Positions 10,091-19,999 of a stretch of 64,000 nt of DNA are shown piece by piece. Position numbers and translations under genes: made by a program. The notes beneath the pieces were generated by a model. It was given only the letters and a program-made list of their open reading frames with translations, was not told the origin of the DNA and did no database searches. Each line of letters opens with the position of its first letter. Position 1 is the stretch's first letter. The stretch is from NCBI GenBank assembly GCA_958295665.1, contig OY282559.1, positions 133,527,241 through 133,591,240 of the forward strand, written 5' to 3'. Origin of the DNA: Tipula vernalis. Its lineage: Eukaryota > Arthropoda > Insecta > Diptera > Tipulidae.

Positions 10091-10512
10091 TCTACACTGA
10101 CAGCTCCAAGCTAGACGGCAAAATCGGAGCAGGAGTCTATTGTGACAAATGAAATGTGAATATATCCGCTCGTCTTCCTGATCACTGCAGTGTGTACCAG
10201 GCGGAGGTGGTAGTGATTGACGAAGCGCTGACTTGGTTGAAGCATAATGTCATATCCACAAGGGATATAACAATATATGTGGACAGTCAGGCGCCAATCA
10301 AGTGGCTGGAGTCAGTTTCTCTGACGTCCGTGGTGGAATTGAAGTGCCGCTCATCTCTTAACGAAATAAGTGAGCATTTCAATATCCAGATTGTCTGGGT
10401 CCCCGGTCACTCGGACGTACTGGGGAACTGCAGGGCGCACGAACTGGCAAGGCAAGGTACAACTCTCCACTTGAAACCAGAAAGGGCAAATCTGGGGAGC
10501 AGGTGGAGATAG
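10091..10512 (+). pseudogene. non-LTR RNase H domain, last acidic residue lost
   Basis: Motifs in order: FYTDSSKLDG (Asp; Gly to Ser after it), a stop at CDK*, VYQAEVVVIDE (Glu), IYVDSQAPI (Asp), and WVPGHSDVLGNCRAHELAR. In the last motif the catalytic Asp seen in the minus-strand copy (NCRADELAR) is His. The 118-codon open stretch after 10,156 has no independent start context; it is simply the part of the domain past the stop. Confidence 0.75.
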
Positions 10513-10574
10513 GGCGCATAGAAATGAAGCGATAGCCTCTGCACAGAAGAGGTGGACTAACACAATAACATTCT

Positions 10575-10860
10575 AAGTAGCCCGGCAAGTCTGGCCGAAA
10601 CTGGACTTAAGCGCTCCAAAACACTACTATCCCTACGTAGACCTGACTTAAGTATAGTCGTGGGGGTGCTCACAGGACAGTGCCTCAATGGGGAGTATGT
10701 GAGAAGGCTTGGGTCAATGGCAAATGACTTCTGTAGAAGCTGCATGGATGAGGAGGAGGAAGAGACTCAGAGCCACTTCCTTTGCTCATACCCGGCGCTA
10801 GATTACAGGAGGCATAAACATCTGGGCAAGTAGAGTTTGGACGGCCTTATGAATCTCGAG
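10575..10860 (+). pseudogene. non-LTR ORF2 CCHC tail
   Basis: Reads LSSPASLAETGLKRSKTLL, VVGVLTGQCLNGEYVRRLG, FCRSCMDEEEEETQSHFLC and RRHKHLGK, then a TAG stop where the other copy reads through. The C-x2-C-x9-H-x3-C arrangement is intact. It is the same domain as the tail of the minus-strand copy. Confidence 0.7.
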
Positions 10861-10977
10861 AACTGCAATGTGCGAGATATCTCACGCTTTAAAAGTGGTT
10901 CAAAATGGTTCTAAGGGGAGTAGGATCCCTTGGTATCACAACGGACCGTCATTCGGTCTAAGTGTGCGTTTTGGCAG

Positions 10978-11004
10978 CCACTCTAACCTAACCTAACCTA
11001 ACCA
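10978..11004 (+). repeat. CTAAC (CCTAA-type) repeat at the 3' end of the non-LTR element
   Basis: Immediately after the 3' UTR lie four to five tandem CTAAC units. The minus-strand copy ends in the related TAACCTAAAG. Many non-LTR elements end in a short species- or family-specific tandem repeat rather than poly(A). The unit equals the complement of the insect telomere repeat TTAGG, though four units inside other repeats is not a telomere. Confidence 0.7.
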
Positions 11005-11039
11005 ACGAGGAAAACACATACTAACCTACATCAGAAGAA

Positions 11040-12520
11040 TCCACCAAATTGAAATAAAATCAGCCGCTAGAATGTAAATCTGAAGTTGAGTCGTTTTTAT
11101 GTGATTTGTCGATAGCTATCGAATGAAAAAATTCTGTTCAAGTTTCAAGTGGGAAATCTCGGAAAATTCGATTTTCCTAAAATAATTAGAACATTTTTAT
11201 AAAATCAACCTCTCTGTTATGTCTGGAGATGGATTGCATTGATGTGATTTGGTAATAGCTTTCGCAGGAAAAAAATTCAGTTCAAGTTTCCCGTCGGAAA
11301 TCTCAGAATATTCGATTTTCCAAAAATAATTCGAAAATTTTTATAAAATCAGCCTCTAAAATGTTATGTCTGGAGATGGATTGCATTGATGTGACTTATC
11401 AATAGCTATCGTAGGAAAAAAGTTCAGTTCAAGTTTTCCTTGGAAAATCTCTGAAAATTCAAAAAAGCTTCCAGCCGAAAGAAAGACGAAATGGATGAAT
11501 AAAATCAGCTTTTAGAGTGTTATGTATGGAGATGGAATGCATTAATGTGACTTGTCAATTGCTATGGAGGAAAAAAATTTAGTTCAAGTTTCCCGTGAGA
11601 AATCTAGGAAAAATTAAAATTCTGGAAAATCGAATTTTCCGAAATTTCTCACGGGAAACTTGAAAATAATCCTTTTCCTGCGATAGCTATTGACAAGTCA
11701 CATCAATGCAATCCATCATAACACTCTAGAGGATGATTTTATACAAATTTTCTAATGATTTTTGGAAAATCGAATTTTCTGGGATTTCCCATGGGAAACT
11801 TGAACTGATTTTTTTTCCTGCGATAGCTATTGACAAATCACATCAATGCAATCCATCTCCAGACATTACACTCTAGAGGCTGATTTTATTCGTCCATTGC
11901 TTACTTTCGGCAGGAAACTTTTTTGAAGTTTCCGAGATTTCCCACGGGAAACTTAAACTGAATTTTTTCCCTGCGATAGCTAATGACAAACCACATCAAT
12001 GCAATCCATCTCCAGACATAACACTCTAGAGTCTGATTTTATTCATCCATTTCTTACTTTCGGCTGGAAACTTTTATAAATTTTCCGAGATTTCCCACGG
12101 GAAACTTGAACTGATTTTCTTCCCTGCGATAGCTATTGACAAGCCACATCAACGCAATCCATCTCCAGAAATAACACTCTAAATGCTGATTTTGTATTTA
12201 TCCGTTTATTACTTTCGGCTGGAAACTTTTTTGAATTTTCTGAGATTTCCCACGGGAAACTCAAACTGAATTTTTTTCCTGAGCTAGCTAATGACAAATC
12301 ACATCAATGCAATCCATCTTCAGACATTACACTCTAGAGGCTGATTTTATTCATCCATTTCTTACTTTTGGCTGGAAACTTTTTCAAATTTTCTGAGATT
12401 TCCCACGGGATACTTGAACTGAATTTTTTTCCTGCGATGGCTATTGACAAGTCACATCAATGTAATCCATTTTAAGACATAACACTCTAGAGGCTGATTT
12501 TATTTCAATTTTGTGAATCC
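11040..12520. repeat. about ten copies of a roughly 150-bp repeat, orientation flips near 11,623
   Basis: Four copies read in plus orientation (near 11,060, 11,205, 11,350 and 11,506), each with GATGGATTGCATTGATGTGA, a TCAATAGCTAT core, CAAGTTTCCCGT and a TTCGATTTTCC/ATAAAATCAGCCTCTA linker. From about 11,640 about six copies read in reverse, with CACGGGAAACTTGAACTGA, GCGATAGCTATTGACAA and CATCAATGCAATCCATC. Some carry a CTTACTTTCGGCTGGAAAC module that is also found in the flanking inverted repeats. Length variation is mostly at that module. Confidence 0.8.
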
Positions 12521-12599
12521 TTCTGATTTTCCGATATTTTCCACAACTAGGTTTAACAAAGTTTTCCATGTAAGACTATTTACAAAATGTTTTTTTGCA

Positions 12600-12720
12600 A
12601 TCCATGTATCCTATTTACTTTTGGCTGTCAACCACCAAATTATTTATTTTCGGCTTGAATGTTAATAACATAATCTGCATTATCGACTTTTTACTTTCGG
12701 CTCGAAACTTTCGGAAAAAA
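12600..12720. repeat. right inverted-repeat end of the large foldback-like structure
   Basis: TTTATTTTCGGCTTGAATGT...AACATAATCTGCATTATCGACTTTTTACTTTCGGCT is the reverse complement of the block at 8540-8720, with a few mismatches; similarity continues inward (GTAAATA(A/G)GA(C/T)AC). Together the two ends bracket 4.2 kb. Confidence 0.6.
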
Positions 12721-13842
12721 ATCGAAATCAGTATGCTCGGTTATTTTGTTCAAGGAACAACATCCGGCGACATTTGACTATCTTTCGAAAAATCGCAAGT
12801 TACAAAAATGACAAAATCAGGCCATGTCTTATTTGGCCTATATTGCCATCTATAAATGACTAATACGAACTAACCAACTATTTAGAAAAATCAAGAGTAA
12901 CCTTCCTATACATTATATAATTTGGTATTTGTTAGTTCTCCCGCTATCAAATCGTTATCCCACTCATGCTAATAAATTATTATTTTTCCTTAAAAGCCAA
13001 ACTCCTCTCATTCATTATTCCGTTTAGGTTTCCTGCATTCCGGAGGATATTGAACTTAGTTCAGCCTAATTCTCTCGATCGTTCTTATCATTAGTGTATC
13101 CCCTTTGAGTTCCTTATATAAAGGAGTTATCAAAGGAGTAACAAAAAGGTCTCTGTACATCGTTACTTTTATTAAACATTCCTTAATATATTGACTCTCC
13201 CATTTTCTTCACAGATATACATCTGGAACCTCAACATTTTAATAAACATAAACTACTGTGGGAATCGGAAAAACTGCTTCCTTCCTATTCCCTTCATTCA
13301 CAGCTAAACAACACTCCTCATTGCCCTTTTATCCATTCTTAAATATTTTATACATACCAATATCTAAACCTTTATCAGCTGCACTAGCATCTGAATAAAC
13401 GATATCCTGTTGCAAATACTGCCGACTGATTTTCCCAAACATAATTTTGGTAATACCTTCATTCATTCCCCTGTTATATTCCTCCATATTCTTGCATACA
13501 GTAAGAATATTACAGTAAGAAGAAAGAACTATGTTCATATTTTCAAGTGCAATGCTAGCTTTGTATATAGGTTTGAACGACGTCTTACTTTAAAGTCTTG
13601 CCACTATTGTCTCTCTCTCTCTCTCTCTCACTCTCCGATCCATTCTCTCTTCTGATCGAGGGGTAAATCACCCATTTCAGACTATACATAGAGTGTATAT
13701 TGGGGTTAAATTAATCGCCCCCCCATAGGACAATTATTATCCTTTCGAACCATTCCCATACACACTATTACCGTAGCCAATTTAGGAGTTTATACAAGTA
13801 TTTCTTAACATTTCAGTCACATTGGGGTAAGCGCCCCGGCTA
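12721..13842. other. AT-rich sequence without recognisable gene
   Basis: No TE domain or host-gene similarity was seen. A (CT)n microsatellite at about 13,609-13,630 is the only clear element. Confidence 0.5.
13609..13630 (+). repeat. (CT)n microsatellite
   Basis: About ten to eleven CT dinucleotides followed by CACTCTCC. Confidence 0.8.
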
Positions 13843-13849
13843 AGCATGT

Positions 13850-15752
13850 CTAGTTACGAGGCATGTGTAGTCTTGAAGCGTGTGTAGCCATGAAGCGTAG
13901 TCGCCAAGTGTAGTCACCAAGTGTAGTGGTCAACTGTAGTCGAGAAGTGTAATCGGAAAGTGTAGTCGTGAATTGTAGTCCCGAAATGAAGTTGCGATGT
14001 GTAATCGCCAAGTGTAGTCGTGAAATGTCGTCGCCAGGTGTAGTCGACAAGTGTAGTCGCCAAGTGTAGTCGCCAAATCTAGTCGTCAATTGTAGTTGCG
14101 AAGTGTAGTGGTGATTTGTATTCACGAAGTGTAGTAGCGATGTGTAATTGTCGTCAATTGTAGTCGTGAATTGCAATCGCCAAGTGTAGTTGCCAAGTGT
14201 ACTGGGCAAGTGTAGTCGCAGAGTGTAGTTTCCCAAGTGTAGACACCAAGCATATCCGCGAAGTGTAGTCGCCAATTGTAGTCGCCAAGTGTAGTCGAAA
14301 AGTCCAATCGCGAAGTGCAGTCCCGAAGTGTAATAGCAAAGTGTAGTCGCCAAGTGTAGTCTTCAAGTGTAGTCAGCAAATGTAGTTGTCAATTGTAGTC
14401 GTGAATTGTAATCGCCAAGTGTAGTCGCAAAGTGTACTCGCCAAGTGTAGTTGCCAAGTGTAAACACCAAGTGTAGTTGCGAATTGTAGTCGCCAAGTGT
14501 AGTTGAAAAGTTTAATCGCGAAGTGTAGTCCCGAAGTATAGTCGCCAAGTATAGTTTTCAAGTGTAGTCGCCAAGTGTTGTCACCAAGTGTAGTCATCAA
14601 GTGTAGTCGGCAAGTGTAGTCGCCAAGTGTAGTCGCCAAGTGTAGTCGTTAATTGTTGTGACTAAGTGTAGTGGCCAAGTGTAGTCGAGAAGTGTAGTTG
14701 CCAAGTGTAGTCGCCAAGTTTAGTCACCAAGTGTAGTCGCCAAGTGTGGTCGCCAAGTATAGTCGCCAAGTGTAGTCGCTAAGTGTAGTCGTCAATTGTA
14801 GTCGTGAATTGTAATCGCCAAGTGTAGTTGCTAAATGTACTCGCCAAGAGTAGTCGCTAAGTGTAGTTGCCAAGTGTAAACACCAAGTGTAGTGGCTTAG
14901 TGTAGTCGCCAAGTGTATTCAGAAAGTATAGTCGCCAAATGTAGTCACCCAGTGTAGTCGCCAAGTATAGTCGTCAAGTGTAGTCGCCAAGTGTAGTCAC
15001 CAAGTGCAGTCACCAAGTGTAGTCGTCAAGTCTAGTCGCCAAGTGTAGTCACCAAGTGTAGTGGCCAAGTCTAGTCGAGAAGTGTAGTCCCCAAGTGTAG
15101 TTAGTCGCCAAGTGTATTCGCCAAGTGTAGTGACCAAGTGTAGCCGCGAAGTGTAGTAGCTAAGTGTAGTCACCAAGTGTAGTCACCAAGTGTAGTGAGA
15201 AGTGTAGTCGCAAAGTGTAGTCGTGAATTTTAGTCGTGAACTTAAGTTGTGATGTGTATTCGCCAAGTGTAGTCGCCAAGTGTAGTTGCTAAGTGTAGTC
15301 GCGAAGTGTAGTCGCCACGTGTAGTCGTTAATTGTAGTCGTGAATTGTAACCGCCAAGTGTAGTTGCCAAGTGTACTCGCCAAGTGTAGTTGCCAAGTGC
15401 AAACACCAAGTGTAGTCGCGAAGCGTAGTCGCGAAGTGTAGTAAGTGTAGTCGCCAAGTGTAGTCGCCAAGTGTAATCGCCAAGTGTAGTCGCCAAGTGT
15501 AGTTACCAAGTGTAGTCGCCAAGTGTAGTCGCCAAGTGTAGTCGCCACGTGTAGTCGTGAATTGTAATCGCCAAGTGTAGTTGCCAAATGTACTCGCCAA
15601 GTGTAGTTTCTAAGTGTAAACACCAAGTGTAATCGCGAAGAGTAGTTGCCAAGTGTAGTCGCCAAGTGTAGTTGCTAAGTGTAGTCGCGAAGTATAGTCG
15701 TGAATTGTAGTCGCGAAGTGTAATCGTGAAGTGTAATCGCCAAGTGTAGTCA
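13850..15752 (-). repeat. 13-bp minisatellite, about 145 units
   Basis: Unit consensus AGTCGCCAAGTGT (plus strand). Point variants are frequent (AGTCGTCAATTGT, AGTTGCCAAGTGT, AACACCAAGTGT) and there are occasional indels that shift phase. Variant units recur in the same order several times (for example GTCGTGAATTGTAATCGCC near 14,400, 14,805, 15,335 and 15,557), showing higher-order duplication of longer blocks. Because 13 is not a multiple of three and the reverse unit lacks stops, all minus frames read open for long stretches, with a 13-residue period of the LGDYTWRLHLATT type. These are not proteins. Confidence 0.95.
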
Positions 15753-17605
15753 AAATTATGCAGTTTTCAAGAGACAAAGATATAGACGTAACTGTTATAC
15801 AATCGTGATTATCGTTCGATCCAGTTTTAAATAGAATTCCTAATTTTTATCGCTACCGGACACATTAAATTACACATTTGTACCAAACTTAAAATGGAAT
15901 TAGCTAAAACAATGCGGCATCTTTGCGACGTAATCCGGTCGTATAATAAAATTATACCGTACATATGTAAATTTCACATCGTCTGAGTTCGTTTATAGTT
16001 TAGCTAAACTGTAGTAATTAAAATAATAAAATTAACAGCCATGCGTTTTTTATTTTTATATTTTTTAATTAACCGAAAAGTGAAAGTTATAATTCATTCA
16101 AAATATAATTAGATAAGAAAATAATTATAACAGTACAAATATTGTGTTTTGTTGCTGGTATTTTCATTTTCAATCGTTATATGCGCAGGTTGCTGCGAAC
16201 CGAATATGTGTTTGATTGCTATATGTACAGCATCATTAAAATGTCTCATCTTCTGTGCACAAATAACTATTATTATTGTTATTATTATTAGATAATAAAC
16301 ATAAAAATTTAAATTTACCGTTCACGGCTGGTGTTTGTAGTTTACATAGATAGAGAATTTGCGCATATACGTAATTGATCGGTGCATTCATCGTGCGCGA
16401 AAAGGGAATTTAACTAACTAACGAACTAACTACTTACTGCATATGTTATATTATATGATATACGGTCTATTCAATGCATAATCGGTAATGTAATCGGTTA
16501 ACGGAAATCATGATGTTGAAATCATACTTACGTATATCGGCGGTGCTCCATCTACATAGTATCGATTATGCAGGTAGATATATCGGCGAGGTATGAGAAA
16601 AAAAAATGTTTTCTTTGATTTCTGTACTTTTCGATTATACGGAAAATGTGGAATTAATTAAAAAACCAAATTGATTTTGTGATTTTCCCTTTACATGTGT
16701 ATTCAGCTTCTTTGCATAAGTTATACATTGTAATGTAATGGCTTGATATGTAAGACGATGATGCATACTTTTTTTATCTATTACAATGTATGTAGGTACC
16801 TGTGTATCAAGTAGAATAATGTTCGATTGAAATTAAAGAATGATTTATGTATGTTCGATGTTTGTGGTTCAAAAAATTATGTATATGGAAGAAAATCATT
16901 GATGTAATAATGTTTGCTACCTTTGGGTATTGTTAATTTAGATATTAGGTGATGTGAAGAAGACACAATTTTAGAAAGGTTTTCGAATTAATGCGGTAGT
17001 AATGATGAATTATTTTTGCAATTGCATGTGCAACAGTCTATAATATACACAAAGTAGCTAAGTCCAAACAGTTATATACTCATATAGCATCTGTTGTCCA
17101 AAAAAAAAAGAAAAAAAAAATTAAATTAACATTTTAGAGATTCGTCATCGTTAACTGTACACAAAAAGTTCAGCATTCTTGGATAATTACATGAATCATT
17201 TTCATAAATCTCGTAAATACACAGCAGACACACACACACACACTCATGTTTATTATGAAACACGTTACATAGGCGACCAAATTATTTTATCACCTTAAGA
17301 TGATGGTCGACGCCCATTTAATATTTAATCCCGCTTTAATTTTTTCTCGATATACATAGTGGTAATCAAATTGTTTTGTTAACCGAACTTATGTACCCAA
17401 AAATGATTCATCAAAATGCATTATCTTAATCTTTAAATAATTTTTATTTTTTAATTGAAGATGCGAGAACCAACTGTACTTACAGAGCCATAAATAATTT
17501 TTCGAATAATATTTTCGTGACTTCACACAAAAAAATTTTTTTTTGGAGATTTTCATCATGTTTGCGTATTATGACGTCTTCCTAATTTTTGTTGTGTTTG
17601 TAATA
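15753..17605. other. AT-rich unique-looking tract
   Basis: 1.85 kb with no long ORF and no repeat I recognise, apart from a short (AC)n near 17,225, an A-rich run near 17,100 and an ATT run near 16,270. It could be intronic, UTR or regulatory DNA; nothing in the sequence decides. Confidence 0.4.
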
Positions 17606-17868
17606 CACTGCAAGGCACAGAAAACGGGCCATCCTAAACAAAATTGTTTTTTTTTTATGCGAATATCTTTTGAATCGCACAAACATGAAAGAAAAACCAA
17701 ATTCAAGGCCATTCAGAACAATCTTACAAAATATTACCATAGCATACTTTGTCGTATCATGTGGCTGAGTTTTTTTTACTTATCCAGCAACATACCTCTG
17801 AATACCTACTTGCTGCAAACATGAAACAAAAACCAAATTCTAAGTCATTGAAAACAATCTTTAAATTT
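17606..17868 (+). repeat. left inverted repeat of the Tc1-like element
   Basis: Pairs with 18,880-19,079. The AAACCAAATTC(A/T)AAG...CAATCTT segment occurs at 17,685 and again at 17,820; the right arm has one copy, so the left arm carries an internal duplication. Confidence 0.75.
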
Positions 17869-17940
17869 ATCGGCAACATCGAAAATTTGTGAAATTTGTG
17901 TCGATTTTACATTTTGCTGTATCAGTGTGTCAAATTTTTA

Positions 17941-18640
17941 TTATGTTGCTAAAGTCAGAAAAGTGTAGCGGCAATCGTAGCATTGTTGGAAGATGGGAGA
18001 AGCCAACGCTACATTGCTAATAAGTTCCGAATTTCCTGTAGTATCGTACCACGTGTTTTGTCGCGATTTTTCTAAACAGGGTGGTATACCAGGCGACCAG
18101 GTAGGGCAGACAAAGAGTAACGAACGTTTGAGATGACCATTTTGTAGTTTTATTAACTGCTGTTGAGACCTGCAACGAATTGTTACACGTTCGTAATATA
18201 AATGTATGTTAAAAGACAATACAGTGAAGGTTGGGGGAAGCAAATCTTCTTGTACGAAGGCCAGCTACGGGTCCAGAACTTCTGCCATAACACAGGTTTG
18301 CTCAGAGAACATAAAAATTTGACTGAACCTGATTGGAGCCAAGTCTTATTCACCGATGAATCAAGATTTTGTTTGTGGTCTTCTGATGGATGAGAATGAG
18401 TATGATGACGACCGGGGAAGCGTTACGCTTCGTGTACCTTATGCGGCGGAATTTCGATGGAATCACGCACCGAGCTTTACCTGGTTTCAACCGGATCTAT
18501 AACGGCCGTTCGCTATACTAGCGAAATATTGGAAGAATACGTCATTTCCTAAGCACCATTTATAGGCAATAACTTCATGCTAATGCACTGTCTCATATTT
18601 CCGCTCCGAAAACGATTAACAACTCCGAAGTGCGCTTGTA
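17941..18640 (+). pseudogene. Tc1-like transposase relic (DD34E type)
   Basis: Reads in broken frames KSAAAIVALLEDGRSQRYIA, IVPRVLSRF, WYTRRPGR (the helix-turn-helix pair and GRPR-like hook), then TGLLREHK, WSQVLFTDESRFCLWSSDG (catalytic Asp in FTDES), RTELYLVS-like, and NNFMLM followed by C where the second-Asp motif HDNARPH should stand. The second Asp and the Glu are lost. Multiple stops and frameshifts. The enzyme class cuts at element ends and inserts at TA. Confidence 0.75.
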
Positions 18641-18879
18641 GAGGAATGAGAAAATAGGTACGGAACGGAAGTATGGGACGGAGGATAACTGCGGTTATTC
18701 AAGCTCGGGCGACGGGGCGGGGGAGGCAGGCAATACACGATACTAAACTTTTTTTTATTATTTCATTATGATTGTTGTTATGTTTATGTTTTTGAAAATT
18801 TAAATCAAATTTTTAAAATTTGTCAATGTTTGGTTTTTGTATAAAAGTTTTGTTAAGAAATAGTAGGCCTTACCCACAT

Positions 18880-19079
18880 TTTCCAAGATTGTTTTCAATG
18901 ACCTTGAATTTGGTTTTTATTTTATGTTTCCAGCTAGTGCGGTTCAAGTGGTATTTACATTTGAAAATCTAGTTATAAGCCATGTTGTGGGATAAGTAAA
19001 AAAGCTCGGCCACATGATTAAACAAAGTATGCCTCGGTTATATTTTATAAGGGTAGCCCGTTTTTTGCGCCGGTCACTG
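18880..19079 (-). repeat. right inverted repeat of the Tc1-like element
   Basis: Reverse complement of the left arm, with mismatches. Similarity spans nearly the full 200 bases. Confidence 0.75.
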
Positions 19080-19482
19080 TATAACAATAAATTGGGTGTG
19101 ATGGGAATTTTTGAACCTTTCGTCCGTCCGTGCTTTGATTTTATAATTTTGTTCGTCAACCTTAACAATTTTTTTTAAATTATTAAAATCCTACTAATTT
19201 TTGCTGTCCGAAATCACTTTTCTCGACGTTTTGAAGGTGCTCCGAAAAGAAATTGAGTTAGAAAAATTGGAAAATAAAAAAATTCGTCTATTTCCGTCGG
19301 TCTGGATGTTTGGATGTCTGTACACATCCGGAATCTCGAGATTAGCTTATTCGATTTGAAATTTTTTCTCGCCAATCGGTTTTTTTTTGATTAAGATAGA
19401 TAATTGAAAAGCTTTTTTCGTACTATTATTGCGTGAATGGATTTCCATTTTTTCACTGTTTTGTGTTCTTTTGTTACTTTGT
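19080..19482. other. spacer with GTCCGTCCGT/GTCGGTCTG words
   Basis: No coding signal. Short TCCGTCC and GTCTGGATGTTTGGATGTCTGT words resemble dispersed-repeat edges. Confidence 0.4.
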
Positions 19483-19824
19483 AAAATTTTTTATAAAAAA
19501 GAAAAATTCTTTATTATTATTTTTAATATTATTTTTTATTATTTTAATATTTTTAGCTTCCTTATAGTAACAATTTGTTTTATTTTTAAAAAATCGATTT
19601 CGGATGCTTTCGCCTTCCTTTCTCAATTTTTAATTTAATATTAATCTTTTAATATAACGATTAATATTAAATTAAAAATTGAGAAAGGAATGCGAAAGCA
19701 TCCGAAATAGATTTTTTTAAAAATAAAACAAATTGTTACTATAAGGAAGCTAAAAATATTAAAATAATAAAAAATAATATTAAAAATAATAATAAAGAAT
19801 TTTTCTTTTATATAAAAAATTTTT
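19483..19824. repeat. near-perfect hairpin: 164-bp arms, 12-bp loop
   Basis: Bases 19,483-19,646 are repeated as an almost exact reverse complement at 19,659-19,824. Only a few mismatches are seen (for example AAATCGATTTCGG against CCGAAATAGATTT, and CCTTCC against GGAATG). The loop is TTTTAATATAAC. Arms are AT-rich except for a GCTTCCTTATAG and a CGGATGCTTTCG block. It may be a foldback MITE or a recent inverted duplication. Both strands read the same short hydrophobic open frame, an artefact of the symmetry. Confidence 0.9.
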
Positions 19825-19999
19825 TGGTACGTCAAAAGGATCGGACACCTGCCGTACCGAGTTGACCCAAAGACAAGTGGTTCATATCATCTGCCGGGTA
19901 ACACTCGGTATTCCAGATATTTATTATATATGCTGGTTTTAAGATTGAGCTGAACGTCTATTTTGCGTAATGATTTGAAGATTGAGCAAATCATTAAGT

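Larger units (their letters stand above)
8765..11004 (+). mobile_element. non-LTR retrotransposon with RNase H (LOA/I-like), truncated and mutated
   Basis: The second and longer copy of the family at 3.64-5.07 kb, in the opposite orientation. In order: RT fingers and palm, thumb/connector (with an internal deletion), RNase H, CCHC tail, 3' UTR and a terminal CTAAC repeat. The 5' end is truncated inside RT, so endonuclease and ORF1 are missing. Frameshifts occur near 8940 and 9565-9680, and stops near 10,130, 10,512 and 10,830. It sits inside a larger inverted-repeat structure and so is younger than it. Confidence 0.85.
17606..19079 (+). mobile_element. Tc1-like transposon with long inverted repeats, flanked by TA
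   Basis: The element starts CACTGCAAGGC and ends GGTCACTG, with TA immediately outside both ends, the target duplication of Tc1/mariner elements. Long subterminal inverted repeats pair left and right: GAAAACGGGCC with the right-end AGCCCGTTTTTT, CATACTTTGT..TCATGTGGC(T/C)GAG, and CATGAAACAAAAACCAAATTC through ATTGAAAACAATCTT. The left arm is longer because the last segment is present twice. A degraded transposase lies between. Length of about 1.47 kb is close to the usual 1.6 kb. Confidence 0.85.

Noticed and set aside
10978..11004. Telomeric repeat
   Set aside because: Only four to five units, internal, and exactly at the 3' end of a LINE; a tail explains it better.
13850..15665. Several minus-strand ORFs of 60-167 codons with an LGDYTWRLHLATT-like period
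   Set aside because: Artefact of the 13-bp minisatellite; the same peptide appears in every frame.
13850..15752. CRISPR-like array
   Set aside because: The units are contiguous 13-mers with no unique spacers, and the window is eukaryotic.
19429..19835. Two hydrophobic ORFs, one per strand, resembling small membrane proteins
   Set aside because: They are mirror readings of the hairpin arms and have identical sequence because of the palindrome.
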